From assembly GCF_017876545.1 (NCBI RefSeq), contig NZ_JAGIOD010000001.1, positions 2,232,001 to 2,296,000 on the forward strand: a stretch of 64,000 nt of DNA. Direction: 5' to 3'. Both the position numbers and the translations under genes were made by a program. Positions 53,796-62,732 of this stretch are shown piece after piece (position 1 is the first letter of the stretch; every line of letters begins with the position of its first letter). The notes below the pieces were generated by a model, which worked only from the letters and a program-made list of their open reading frames with translations, ran no database searches and had not been told where the DNA came from. Origin of the DNA: Brachybacterium sacelli (GTDB lineage: Bacteria; Actinomycetota; Actinomycetes; Actinomycetales; Dermabacteraceae).

Positions 53796-55184
53796 GTGCT
53801 GAGTTCTCCCCGCCCGGGCGCGTCCCGTCCGGCCCTGTCTCCCGAGCTGCGAGAGGTGTACGCCGCGCTGCTCGAGCGGGCACCGGAGAACCGGATCGAG
53901 CCGGACCTCTCGCGCATCACGCGAGTGATGGAGCTGATGGGCGATCCGCAGCGCGCCTACCGATCCATCCGCATCGCGGGCACCAACGGCAAGACCACCA
54001 CGGCCCGGATCCTCGAACGGATCCTGCGCGAGGCCGGTCTGCGCACGGGCCGCACCACCAGCCCGCACCTGCACTCGCCGGTCGAGCGGATCGCGATCGA
54101 CGGTGTCCCCATCGACGAGGAGGGGTTCCTCCAGGCCTACCGGGACGTCGAACCGTTCGCCGCGATCGTCGACGCCGAGTCCGAGGCCGCCGGCGGAGTG
54201 CCCCTGACCTACTTCGAGTACCTCACGGCGATGTCCTTCCAGGCCTTCGCCTCCGCCCCGGTCGACATCGCGGTGGTCGAGACCGGACTCGGGGGCACCT
54301 GGGACGCCACCGGCGTCGCCGCGCCCGACGTCACCGTGGTCACCCCCATCTCGATGGACCACCAGGACTACCTGGGCGACACGATCGCGCAGATCGCGGG
54401 GGAGAAGGCCGGGATCCTCACCGCCGAGGCCACGGCGGTCATCGCCTCCCAGCCGTACGAGGACGCGGCCGACGTGCTACGCCAACGCATCACCGAGCTC
54501 GGCGCCGAGGCCGCGGTCGAGGACCAGCAGATCGGCGTGCTCGCCCGCACTCCCGGCGTCGGCGGCCAGATGCTGACCCTCCAGGGGATCGCCGGACGGT
54601 ACGAGGAGGTCTTCCTCTCGCTGCTGGGAGAGCATCAGGCGCGCAATGCCCTGCTCGCCGTCGCGGCCGCCGAGGCGCTGCTCGGTGACGGGGGCACCGT
54701 GCTGGACGGGGAGATGCTGGGCGCGGCCCTGGCCTCGATCACCTCCCCGGGACGCGCGGAGGTGGTCCGGCAGTCGCCGACCATCCTGCTGGATGCCGCT
54801 CACAATCCTGCCGGAGCCATGGCGCTGGTCGGGACCGTCCGCGAGAACTTCCGCTTCACCCGCACCGTCGGCCTCGTCGGCATCCTCCAGGAGAAGGATG
54901 CCGAGGATATCCTCTCGGTCCTCGAGCCGCTGCTGGACCACGTCGTGATCACCCAGTCCTCCTCACCCCGTGCGATCCCGACCGACGTCCTCGCCGATCT
55001 CGCCCGCGATGTCTTCGAGGACGAGGACCGGGTGCTCGAGCAGGGCAGCCTGCCCGATGCGATCCAGGTCGCCGTCGACCTCTCCGAGACCGAGGGCGAC
55101 CAGTTCGGCGGGGTGGTCGTGGCCGGCTCCGTAACGCTCGCCGCCGAGGTGCGGGACCTGCTCGGCGTGCCGCGGGAGGACTGA
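53796..55184 (+). CDS. folC: bifunctional folylpolyglutamate/dihydrofolate synthase
   Basis: A 462-residue Mur-ligase-like enzyme that adds glutamate to folates. The P-loop is IAGTNGKTTTARILE, followed by TSPHLHSPVERI, the Mg-binding ETGLGGTWDATG, and the C-terminal DAAHNPAGAMAL. The start is a GTG. valS usually precedes folC in actinobacteria; here valS is elsewhere and a WXG/hydrolase pair sits upstream on the other strand. DUF4233 and ndk follow as is common in this phylum, forming a likely operon. Confidence 0.95.
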   Translation: MLSSPRPGASRPALSPELREVYAALLERAPENRIEPDLSRITRVMELMGDPQRAYRSIRIAGTNGKTTTARILERILREAGLRTGRTTSPHLHSPVERIAIDGVPIDEEGFLQAYRDVEPFAAIVDAESEAAGGVPLTYFEYLTAMSFQAFASAPVDIAVVETGLGGTWDATGVAAPDVTVVTPISMDHQDYLGDTIAQIAGEKAGILTAEATAVIASQPYEDAADVLRQRITELGAEAAVEDQQIGVLARTPGVGGQMLTLQGIAGRYEEVFLSLLGEHQARNALLAVAAAEALLGDGGTVLDGEMLGAALASITSPGRAEVVRQSPTILLDAAHNPAGAMALVGTVRENFRFTRTVGLVGILQEKDAEDILSVLEPLLDHVVITQSSSPRAIPTDVLADLARDVFEDEDRVLEQGSLPDAIQVAVDLSETEGDQFGGVVVAGSVTLAAEVRDLLGVPRED

Positions 55185-55186
55185 TC

Positions 55187-55600
55187 ATGGCGCCGGACCT
55201 GACTCCGTCCCCGCGCCCCCACGGGGCCCAGCGGATGTTCTCCGCGACCACCCTCGTCATCGAGGCCTTCGTCGTGTTCTTCGCGGTGCTGGTGGCCCAT
55301 CAGCTCGCTCCCGATGCCCGGGTCAGCACCTGGGTCTGGGGGATCCTCACCGCGCTCGCCCTGGTGGCATGCTCCGGGATGCTGCGCCGCGGGGCCTGGC
55401 CGTACTGGGTCGGGATCGCCCTGCAGGTCCCCACCATCTTGCTCGGTCTGCGGGTCGGCGCGATGTGGGTGGTCGGGATCGCCTTCGCGGCGCTGTTCGT
55501 CTACGGGGCCTTCAAGGGCCACCAGCTGGACCGGGAGAAGGACACGGTGGACGCCCGGGTGCGGGCGGCACGCGGTGAGGACCCGAGCACGGAGTCCTGA
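55187..55600 (+). CDS. DUF4233 membrane protein
   Basis: This 137-residue protein has four hydrophobic segments, including TTLVIEAFVVFFAVLVAHQLAP and GIALQVPTILLGLRVGAMWVV, and is the DUF4233 protein that lies between folC and ndk in many actinobacteria. Its function is unknown. It begins two bases after the folC stop, so it is translated from the same mRNA. Confidence 0.88.
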   Translation: MAPDLTPSPRPHGAQRMFSATTLVIEAFVVFFAVLVAHQLAPDARVSTWVWGILTALALVACSGMLRRGAWPYWVGIALQVPTILLGLRVGAMWVVGIAFAALFVYGAFKGHQLDREKDTVDARVRAARGEDPSTES

Positions 55601-55660
55601 GACCGCACGGCAGGATCATCCCGGTTCGGACCTGCCGCAGGTCATGGGTACCCTGGTGCC

Positions 55661-56086
55661 ATGACCGCACAGCGCACCCTCGTCCTGCTCAAGCCCGACG
55701 CCGTCCAGCGCGGCCTGCGCGGGGAGATCATCCGCCGTCTCGAGGCCAAGGGGTACGACATCGTCGCCCTGGCCCAGCGCACCGCCGACGCCGAGGAGCT
55801 CGCCGCGCACTACGCCGAGCACGAGGGCCGGCCCTTCTACTCCGGCCTCGTCGAGTACATGGGCGCCGGGCCGCTGGTCGCGCTCGTCGCCGAAGGCGTG
55901 AACGTGATCGGCGGCTTCCGCTCGCTCGCAGGCGCCACCAACCCTACCGAGGCCGCCCCCGGCACCATCCGCGGTGACCTCGCCTGCGAGAAGGACCTCC
56001 CGGTCATCCAGAACCTCGTGCACGGCTCAGACTCCGAGGAGTCGGCGGCCCGCGAGATCGACATCTGGTTCCCCGAACTCGGCTGA
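55661..56086 (+). CDS. ndk: nucleoside diphosphate kinase
   Basis: A 141-residue Ndk that equilibrates NTP pools by a phosphohistidine intermediate. The catalytic His is in NLVHGSDSEESAAREI, the family signature. The N-terminal TLVLLKPDAVQRGLRGEIIRRLE and central VALVAEGVNVIGGFRSLAGATNP segments are canonical. It is 60 bases after DUF4233 and is the third gene of the folC cluster. Confidence 0.97.
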   Translation: MTAQRTLVLLKPDAVQRGLRGEIIRRLEAKGYDIVALAQRTADAEELAAHYAEHEGRPFYSGLVEYMGAGPLVALVAEGVNVIGGFRSLAGATNPTEAAPGTIRGDLACEKDLPVIQNLVHGSDSEESAAREIDIWFPELG

Positions 56087-56179
56087 GCTCCGCGGGGCTC
56101 CCGGCCCCTCCCCGGGGCGTGAGGCGCGCCGCAGTACCGGATACAGCGTATCCTCACCTGCCCAGTGCACAATGTGGAC

Positions 56180-56362
56180 ATGGCACTGCCCCTCGTCACC
56201 ATCCTCTTCCTGGGCCTCGCCCTGCTGGTGGCGGTCGGCATCCTGGTCTTCGTCGCGGCGCCGCACCTGCGCCTGCGCGATACGGACAGGGATACGGACA
56301 GGGAGGACGAGGAGGGCAAGACGGCCCGCTCGCGCCGCCACAGCTCGCGCACCGGGCGCTGA
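56180..56362 (+). CDS. small single-span membrane protein, function unknown
   Basis: A 60-residue product with one hydrophobic segment (LVTILFLGLALLVAVGILVFVAA) and a charged cytoplasmic tail with an RDTDRDTDREDEEGK repeat. A GTG five codons upstream (56165) is an alternative start. It lies between ndk and ftsY on the same strand. No family is recognised. Confidence 0.5.
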   Translation: MALPLVTILFLGLALLVAVGILVFVAAPHLRLRDTDRDTDREDEEGKTARSRRHSSRTGR

Positions 56363-56472
56363 GCGTCCCGCCCTGCCCGGGACCGACCCCGTCGGGAGCA
56401 TCGCAGGAGAGCGTCCTAGACTGGCTGACGGCCGCGCCGCATCGTCGGCTTCCCCGACCCCGGAGGTGACCC

Positions 56473-57912
56473 GTGGACCCCAATGACATCCTTGCCGTGA
56501 TCGCCGGAGGCGGCGGCGCTTTTCTCGTGATCGGCGCGGGCGCCTGGGCCTATGTGCGCAGCCGCGGCGGGAAGAAGTCCTCTCAGGACACCACTGACAC
56601 CACTGACACCACCGATTCCACTGGCAGCACGACGCGCGGCGGCGCCGACCCGGCGCGGAGCTCGACCGCTGTCAAGGACCGGCCGGCGGCCCCCACCTGG
56701 GCCGACACCCTCGCAGCCCCGCCCGAGAAACCTTCCTCGCAGCCTGCCGAGAGCGCGGCGCCGACGGAGCCGAGCACCGAGCCCGCCGTCGAGCCGACGC
56801 AGCAGACTCCCACGCAACAGGTCCCCGCGCAGGAGGCCGACGCCACGGCGCCCGCGGAGCCGGCCACTGCCCCGGCGAGTGAGGAGGCGCAGCCCGCGCC
56901 CGCGGAGCCCGCCGTCGAGCCCGAGCCGGAACAGCCCGGGGCTCCCGCCCTGGAGACCCCCGAGGCCCCCGGCGACCGCATGGTGCGCCTGCGCGAGCGA
57001 CTCTCCCGCTCCGGCGCCCTCGGCCGCGGCATCCTCGGCCTGCTCACGCGCGGCAGCGGCGTCGACGAGGCGACCTGGGACGAGATCGAGGAGACGCTGC
57101 TGATGGCGGACCTCGGCCCGGATGCGACCGACGAGCTGCTGGAGAACCTCCGCCGGCGCATCCAGGTGCTCGGCACCGACGACCCGGCTGCCGTCCGCGA
57201 AGCGCTCCGCGAGGAGCTGCTGACCCTCATCGATCCCTCCCTCGACCGTCGCCTCGCCGCCACCCGCCGCGACGCCCCCGACGGCACCGTCCTCCCCTCC
57301 GTGATCCTGATGGTCGGGGTCAACGGCACCGGCAAGACCACCACCGTGGGCAAGCTCGCCCGCGTGCTGGTCGCCGCCGAGCGCAGCGTCGTCCTCGGTG
57401 CGGCCGACACCTTCCGCGCCGCCGCCGCCGAGCAGCTGACCACCTGGGGGTCCCGCGTCGGCGTCGACACCGTGCGCTCCGACCGCGAGGGCGCCGACCC
57501 CGCCGCCGTCGCCTTCGACTCCGTGCGCACGGGCATCGAGCAGGAGGTCGACGTGGTCATCATCGACACCGCCGGCCGCCTGCAGAACAAGAAGGGCCTG
57601 ATGGACGAGCTCGGCAAGGTGCGCCGGGTCGCGGAGAAGGGCCTGCACGGCGACAAGGTCGCCGAGGTGCTGCTCGTCATCGACGCCACCACCGGGCAGA
57701 ACGGCATGCAGCAGGCACGCGTGTTCTCCGAGGCCGTCGACATCACCGGCATCGTCCTGACCAAGCTGGACGGCACCGCCAAGGGCGGCATCGTCGTCAA
57801 CGTCCAGCGCGAGCTCGGTGTCCCGGTCAAGATGGTCGGCCTCGGCGAGGGCGTGGACGACCTCACCCCCTTCGACCCCCACGGCTTCGTCGACGCCCTG
57901 CTGGGGGACTGA
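56473..57912 (+). CDS. ftsY: signal recognition particle receptor FtsY
   Basis: A 479-residue SRP receptor GTPase. An N-terminal hydrophobic segment (ILAVIAGGGGAFLVIGAGAWAYV) gives membrane attachment. A long Ala/Pro/Glu-rich acidic domain (about 60-165) begins with a short DTT repeat. The NG domain has GVNGTGKTTTVGKLA (P-loop), DTFRAAAAEQL, DTAGRLQNKKGLMDEL, TKLDGTAKGG and GVGEGVDDLTPF. It receives ribosome-SRP complexes at the membrane; its partner ffh starts at 62733, downstream of the amt-glnK-glnD cluster, an arrangement common in actinobacteria. Confidence 0.97.
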   Translation: MDPNDILAVIAGGGGAFLVIGAGAWAYVRSRGGKKSSQDTTDTTDTTDSTGSTTRGGADPARSSTAVKDRPAAPTWADTLAAPPEKPSSQPAESAAPTEPSTEPAVEPTQQTPTQQVPAQEADATAPAEPATAPASEEAQPAPAEPAVEPEPEQPGAPALETPEAPGDRMVRLRERLSRSGALGRGILGLLTRGSGVDEATWDEIEETLLMADLGPDATDELLENLRRRIQVLGTDDPAAVREALREELLTLIDPSLDRRLAATRRDAPDGTVLPSVILMVGVNGTGKTTTVGKLARVLVAAERSVVLGAADTFRAAAAEQLTTWGSRVGVDTVRSDREGADPAAVAFDSVRTGIEQEVDVVIIDTAGRLQNKKGLMDELGKVRRVAEKGLHGDKVAEVLLVIDATTGQNGMQQARVFSEAVDITGIVLTKLDGTAKGGIVVNVQRELGVPVKMVGLGEGVDDLTPFDPHGFVDALLGD

Positions 57913-58117
57913 CGGAACACGCCTGGCGGCGGGCTCGCGCGCGCCACCGACGCCGTCCATCCGACGGGACGTCAGGTCACGGAATGATCACGGCGCCGTC
58001 GTGGCGTAGGAGAACAGGGGCGTCGGCCGCACGCTGTGGTGCACGACCCGCCCGGTCGTGCGGACCTCGGATCGCAGGAGCGAGCCGGAGTCGGCCCCCT
58101 TCCTGTTCGGAGACGCC

Positions 58118-59533
58118 ATGGAGCCCTTCACCCTCGACACGGGGGCGACCGCCTGGATCCTGATCAGCGCCGCCCTCGTGCTGCTGATGACCCCCGGCCT
58201 GTCCCTTTTCTACGGCGGCATGGTGCGGGCACGCACCGTGCTGAACATGATGCTGATGTCCTTCAGCGCCATGGCCGTCGTCGCGATCGCCTGGACCGTC
58301 GCCGGCTACTCCATCGCCTTCGGCACCGACGTCGGCGGCCTGTTCGGCAACCCTCTGGAGCATTTCGGACTCACCGGCACCGATGAGCAGTCGATCCTCG
58401 CCGACAGCGGCGTGCCCTTCCTGGTCGCCGCCGGGTTCCAGATGACCTTCGCGATCATCTCCACCGCCCTGATCTCCGGGGCCATCGCCGACCGGGTCAA
58501 GCTCGGCACCTGGATAGCCTTCTCCCTGCTGTGGGTCCTCATCGTCTACGCACCCCTGGCGCACATGGTCTGGGGCGGCGGCCTGCTCGGCGCGGACGGG
58601 CCCTTCGCGGCGATCGCCGAGCCGGTCGACTTCGCCGGCGGCACCGTCGTGCACATCAATGCGGGTATCGCCGGTCTGGTCCTCGCCCTCGTGGTCGGTG
58701 CGCGCAAGGGCTACGGCAAGGAGGCGATGAAGCCGCACAACCTGCCGCTGGTCATGCTCGGCGCCGCACTGCTGTGGTTCGGGTGGTTCGGCTTCAACGC
58801 CGGGTCCGCCGGCACGGCCGACGGGACCGCGGGACTGGCCTGGGTGAACACCACCGTCGCCACCGCCGGGGCGATGCTGGGCTGGGCGGTGATCGAACGA
58901 GTCCGCGACCAGCACGTCACCTCCCTCGGGATGGCCTCCGGCGTCGTCGCGGGCCTGGTCGCCATCACCCCGGCCGCCGCCGCTCTCTCCCCGTTGACCG
59001 CCATCGTCCTCGGCCTCGCGGCCGGTGCGGCCTGCGCCCTCGCCGTCGGCCTGAAGTACCGGTTCGGGATCGACGACTCCCTCGACGTCGTCGGAGTCCA
59101 CCTCGTGGGTGGCCTGGTCGGCACGGTCGGCATCGGCTTCCTCGCCACCGACGGGGGTCTGCTGCTCGGCGGCGGGGTGAGCCTCCTGATCGTCCAGGTC
59201 CTGGTGGCCGTCGCGGCGATGATCCTCTCCGGTGTCCTCACCGCCGTGATCGCCCTGGCGCTGAAGTACACGATGGGCTGGAGGATCAGCGAGGCCGACG
59301 AGCGCGCCGGCATCGACCTCACCCACCACGCGGAGGCCGGATACGATCTGGCCGGGGCCCCGTCCGCCCGTCGGGACCGCACGATCACCCCGAGGAGCGA
59401 CGCCTTCGCAGGTGCCTCCACCGCCTCCGCCGCGAGTGAACCGCGCAACGCGGCCCCGATCCTCGAGACCCCGTCCGACGCCCGAAGCACCGAGGCGGGC
59501 ACCCGGCCCGTCACCACAGGAGAGCCGCGATGA
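58118..59533 (+). CDS. amt: ammonium transporter
   Basis: This 471-residue Amt/MEP channel has about eleven hydrophobic segments. LFYGGMVRARTVLNMMLMSF is the N-terminal family signature, the twin pore histidines lie in the VHINAGIAGL region and in VGVHLVGGLVG, and the GWFGFNAGSAGTADG block is characteristic. The long C-terminal tail of about 65 residues is where PII proteins bind. The ATG at 58118 is chosen over one 60 bases upstream because MEPFTLDTGATAWILIS is the usual start. It overlaps glnK by 4 bases. Confidence 0.95.
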   Translation: MEPFTLDTGATAWILISAALVLLMTPGLSLFYGGMVRARTVLNMMLMSFSAMAVVAIAWTVAGYSIAFGTDVGGLFGNPLEHFGLTGTDEQSILADSGVPFLVAAGFQMTFAIISTALISGAIADRVKLGTWIAFSLLWVLIVYAPLAHMVWGGGLLGADGPFAAIAEPVDFAGGTVVHINAGIAGLVLALVVGARKGYGKEAMKPHNLPLVMLGAALLWFGWFGFNAGSAGTADGTAGLAWVNTTVATAGAMLGWAVIERVRDQHVTSLGMASGVVAGLVAITPAAAALSPLTAIVLGLAAGAACALAVGLKYRFGIDDSLDVVGVHLVGGLVGTVGIGFLATDGGLLLGGGVSLLIVQVLVAVAAMILSGVLTAVIALALKYTMGWRISEADERAGIDLTHHAEAGYDLAGAPSARRDRTITPRSDAFAGASTASAASEPRNAAPILETPSDARSTEAGTRPVTTGEPR

Positions 59534-59868
59534 AGCTCATCACCGCCATCATCCAGCCGCACGCCCTGCAGGACGTCACCGACTCCCTGCGCGAGTACGG
59601 GATCAGCGGCCTGACCATCACCGAGGTCGCCGGGTACGGGCGCCAGGGCGGGCACACCGAGGTCTACCGCGGCGCCGAGTACACCATCGACACGATCCCG
59701 AAGATCAAGGTCGAGGTGCTCGCGGAGGAGGCCGACGAGGCCGCGATCCTCGAGCTCGTCGCCGCCACTTCCCGCAGCGGGCGGATCGGGGACGGCAAGG
59801 TCTGGACCACGGACGTCGGCACCGTCGTGCGGGTGCGCACCGGAGAACGCGACGCGGATGCCCTCTGA
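59530..59868 (+). CDS. glnK: PII nitrogen regulatory protein (GlnK/GlnB)
   Basis: A 112-residue trimeric signal protein that reads 2-oxoglutarate and ATP/ADP and plugs the Amt channel when ammonium is plentiful. The T-loop GRQGGHTEVYRGAEYTI contains Tyr51, the residue modified in PII proteins (adenylylated in actinobacteria). The B-loop TSRSGRIGDGKVW is intact. It is translationally coupled to amt by an ATGA overlap, the usual amtB-glnK pair. GlnD, the modifying enzyme, is the next gene. Confidence 0.96.
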   Translation: MKLITAIIQPHALQDVTDSLREYGISGLTITEVAGYGRQGGHTEVYRGAEYTIDTIPKIKVEVLAEEADEAAILELVAATSRSGRIGDGKVWTTDVGTVVRVRTGERDADAL

Positions 59869-62197
59869 GCCGCTGTCCGCACGTCGGGTCACCCAGGTGC
59901 TCCACGACGGATTCGCGGACCCCACGGCCGGACCCCGACGCCGCCTCGACCAGGCAGCCCTCGTCGACGCCTGGCTGACCGAGCTGTGGGAGGCGGCCGA
60001 CGCCCCCGCCTCCGGAGCGGCGCTCGCCGCGATCGGCTCGCTGGGCCGACGCGACCTCGGACCGGGCAGCGATCTGGACCTGGTGCTGCTGCTCGACCCC
60101 GACGCCGTCGACACGGAGGGGTCGCAGCGTCTCGCGAGCGCGCTGTGGTACCCGATCTGGGACTCCGGGACCTCTCTCGACCACGCCGTGCGCAGCCCGG
60201 CCGAGTGCGAGGACGTCGCCCGGGACGATCTGCTGGCGGCGATCTCCCTGCTGGACTTGCGCCCCGTCGCCGGAGACGCCGAGCTGGTCGCGGACACGGC
60301 CCGGCGCGTGCGCGCCCAATGGCGCCGGGAGGCCCGGCGCCGGGTCGGGGACCTGGTCGAGCTCGCCACCGGCCGCTCCCGTCGCTACGGCTCGCTCGCC
60401 CACTCCACCGAGCCGAACCTCAAGTCCGATCGTGGAGGACTGCGGGACGTCACCGTCATCCGTGCCCTCGCCGAGAGCTGGCTGGCCGATCACGACCACG
60501 AGATCGTCGACTCCGCCGCCCGCACGCTGGCCGATGCCCGCGACGCCCTGCAGGCGGTGACCGGGACCGCCGGCACCCGCCTGGGCCGGGCGGACCAGGA
60601 CGCCGTGGCGGCCCTGACCGGCCATGCCACGGCCGACGACCACCATGCGGTGCTCGCCGGGGCGTCCCGCGCCGTGACCTGGGAGCTGCACCGCACCGTC
60701 CGCGCCGCCGAGGCCGCCGGCGCCCGCAGCGCCACCCGGGGCTCCGGCGCCGAGCGTCGACCCGCCCTGACCCGTCTGCCCCACGGCGTGCTCGTCGCCT
60801 CGGGCGAGGTGTCGGTCGACCCGAGCTCGCGCGACCGACTCCGCGACCTCGCGGCAGTGCGCCACGCGGCCGCCACCGGCCTCCCGCTCGCCGACGCCAC
60901 GCTCGCCCGCATGGCCGCGAGCGAGGCCGCACCACTGTTGCCCGCCCAGCGCGATGTGCTCGTCGACGCCCTGGCGGGGGAGCACTTCGCCGCCGTCTAC
61001 GAGGCGCTCGACGTCACCGGCATCTTCGCCCGGTGGATCCCGGGATGGGCGGAGGTGCGCAACCGTCCCCAGCGTTCGGCGGTGCATCGCTTCACCGTGG
61101 ACCGGCACCTGGTCGAGACCGTGCTCGAGGCCCAGCGCTTCCTGCCCCGCGTGAGCAGACCCGACCTGCTGCTGGTCGCCGCCCTCCTGCACGACCTCGG
61201 GAAGCGACCCGACCGGCGCGACCACGCGGCCGAGGGCGCCCCGCTCGCCGAGAACGCCGCCCGGCATCTCGGTTTCGCGGAGGCGGACGTCCTGACGATC
61301 GGGCTCCTGGTGCGCGAACACCTCACCCTGGTGGGTCTGGCCACCGGACGGGACCTCGCCGACCCCGCGACCCTGCGGGATCTGCTGCGCGCCGTGGACC
61401 AGGACCCCGACACCCTTGAGCTCCTGCGCGCCCTGACCGAGGCCGATGCGATCGCCGCCGGCCCCGCCGCCTGGTCCACCTGGCGCGCCGATCTCGTCGG
61501 CCACCTCACCGACCTCGCGCGCGACGCCCTCAGCGGGACCGCGCCCGCTCCGCGGATCGTGCTGGCCCCGCAGCGCCCGGTGCAGGAGGCCGTGCTCGCC
61601 GCGGTGCGCGACAGCGACAGCGCCCAGGTGATCTATCCGGCGCACACCGAGGACGAGCCCATCTCCCAGATCTGCGTGGGAGCCCCCGACGGCGACGGCG
61701 TGTTCGCGGCCATGGCCCGGGTGCTGGTGCGCCTGCGCCTGGACGTGCACAGCGCGGTCGTCCTCACCCGGGACGGCATCGCCCTGAACACGTGGTGGGT
61801 CGCGGCCGCGCCGTCGGACCTGCCGCATCCCTCCGTGCTGCGCAGCGCGCTGGACCGGGAGCTCGCCCACCGGGACCGCCCCGACGCCCGGGTGCTCGAG
61901 CTGCCGCCGGCGCCGCCGCCGCGCACCACCGAGGACACCCCCGTGGTCACGGTCCTGCCCGGCGCTTCCCGCGAGGCCACCGTGATCCAGGTCAATGCCC
62001 GCAACCGTCCCAGCCTGCTGGCGGACGTCGCCGCGGTGATCACCGAGCACGGCCTCCAGCTGCGCAGCGCCCACGTGATCACCCTGGGTCGGCGCGCCGT
62101 GGACGTGCTGTACCTGACCGATCAGCACGCCCGGGCGCTCGATCCGCCGACCGTGGGCCGGATCGTCGGCGCCCTGATGGACGCCGCCGCGACCTGA
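59858..62197 (+). CDS. glnD: [protein-PII] uridylyl/adenylyltransferase
   Basis: This 779-residue enzyme modifies and demodifies PII according to nitrogen status. The nucleotidyltransferase motif is GSLGRRDLGPGSDLDLVLLLD near residue 60. An HD phosphohydrolase domain follows (LLHDLGKRPDRRDHAAEGAPL), then two ACT domains that sense glutamine, one of which starts ATVIQVNARNRPSLLADVAAVI. The start overlaps the end of glnK by 11 bases. With amt and glnK it forms the nitrogen-control operon. Actinobacterial GlnD usually adenylylates PII; the sequence alone does not tell. Confidence 0.95.
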   Translation: MPSEPLSARRVTQVLHDGFADPTAGPRRRLDQAALVDAWLTELWEAADAPASGAALAAIGSLGRRDLGPGSDLDLVLLLDPDAVDTEGSQRLASALWYPIWDSGTSLDHAVRSPAECEDVARDDLLAAISLLDLRPVAGDAELVADTARRVRAQWRREARRRVGDLVELATGRSRRYGSLAHSTEPNLKSDRGGLRDVTVIRALAESWLADHDHEIVDSAARTLADARDALQAVTGTAGTRLGRADQDAVAALTGHATADDHHAVLAGASRAVTWELHRTVRAAEAAGARSATRGSGAERRPALTRLPHGVLVASGEVSVDPSSRDRLRDLAAVRHAAATGLPLADATLARMAASEAAPLLPAQRDVLVDALAGEHFAAVYEALDVTGIFARWIPGWAEVRNRPQRSAVHRFTVDRHLVETVLEAQRFLPRVSRPDLLLVAALLHDLGKRPDRRDHAAEGAPLAENAARHLGFAEADVLTIGLLVREHLTLVGLATGRDLADPATLRDLLRAVDQDPDTLELLRALTEADAIAAGPAAWSTWRADLVGHLTDLARDALSGTAPAPRIVLAPQRPVQEAVLAAVRDSDSAQVIYPAHTEDEPISQICVGAPDGDGVFAAMARVLVRLRLDVHSAVVLTRDGIALNTWWVAAAPSDLPHPSVLRSALDRELAHRDRPDARVLELPPAPPPRTTEDTPVVTVLPGASREATVIQVNARNRPSLLADVAAVITEHGLQLRSAHVITLGRRAVDVLYLTDQHARALDPPTVGRIVGALMDAAAT

Positions 62198-62353
62198 GCC
62201 GGCGGCGCCGCGCCCGCTCGGTGTCCGGGAACATGGGACGGGGCGAGCGTGATGACGTCCTGATATCGCAGGAGCCGAGTCCGACCGCTGCCGCTGCTAC
62301 GGTCGCAGGATGCATCGCTCCTGTGAGGGGGAGCGCCGAGGAGGGGCACACCC

Positions 62354-62635
62354 ATGGCGAAGAAGCGGCGGCGCGACATGCTGCGGCCCGGAGGGCTCTC
62401 CTCGATCCCCGAACTCTTCCCCGGTGAGAAGGAGAAGGTCGAGGGCCTCGAGATCGCGCAGGAAGCGCAGGCCGAAAGCCAGGTCGAGCCTCGCGCGGAG
62501 CCGTCCTTCCTCGACGGCGGGCCGATCACGCTCCGCCTGCGGCCCGACGGCTCCGATCGCGAGGGTGATGCGGACCATGACGATTCCGCCTCCGAGGAGA
62601 CCGCCCACGGGAGGGACGAGCCCGAGAAGAGCTGA
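62354..62635 (+). CDS. small acidic protein, function unknown
   Basis: This 93-residue hydrophilic product starts with a basic patch (MAKKRRRDMLRPGG) and continues acidic with no hydrophobic segment, ending EETAHGRDEPEKS. No domain is recognised. It lies between glnD and ffh on the same strand, with 156 bases upstream. The codon use is ordinary for the region, which is the main reason to keep it. Confidence 0.5.
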   Translation: MAKKRRRDMLRPGGLSSIPELFPGEKEKVEGLEIAQEAQAESQVEPRAEPSFLDGGPITLRLRPDGSDREGDADHDDSASEETAHGRDEPEKS

Positions 62636-62732
62636 CCGCGTGCCCTTCGCCTCCCGGAGCCCGCTTCGGCGTGCTGGACCAGGGGGCGACCACTACACTG
62701 GGGCGGTCCATACGACCAAGGGGAAGCGCTTC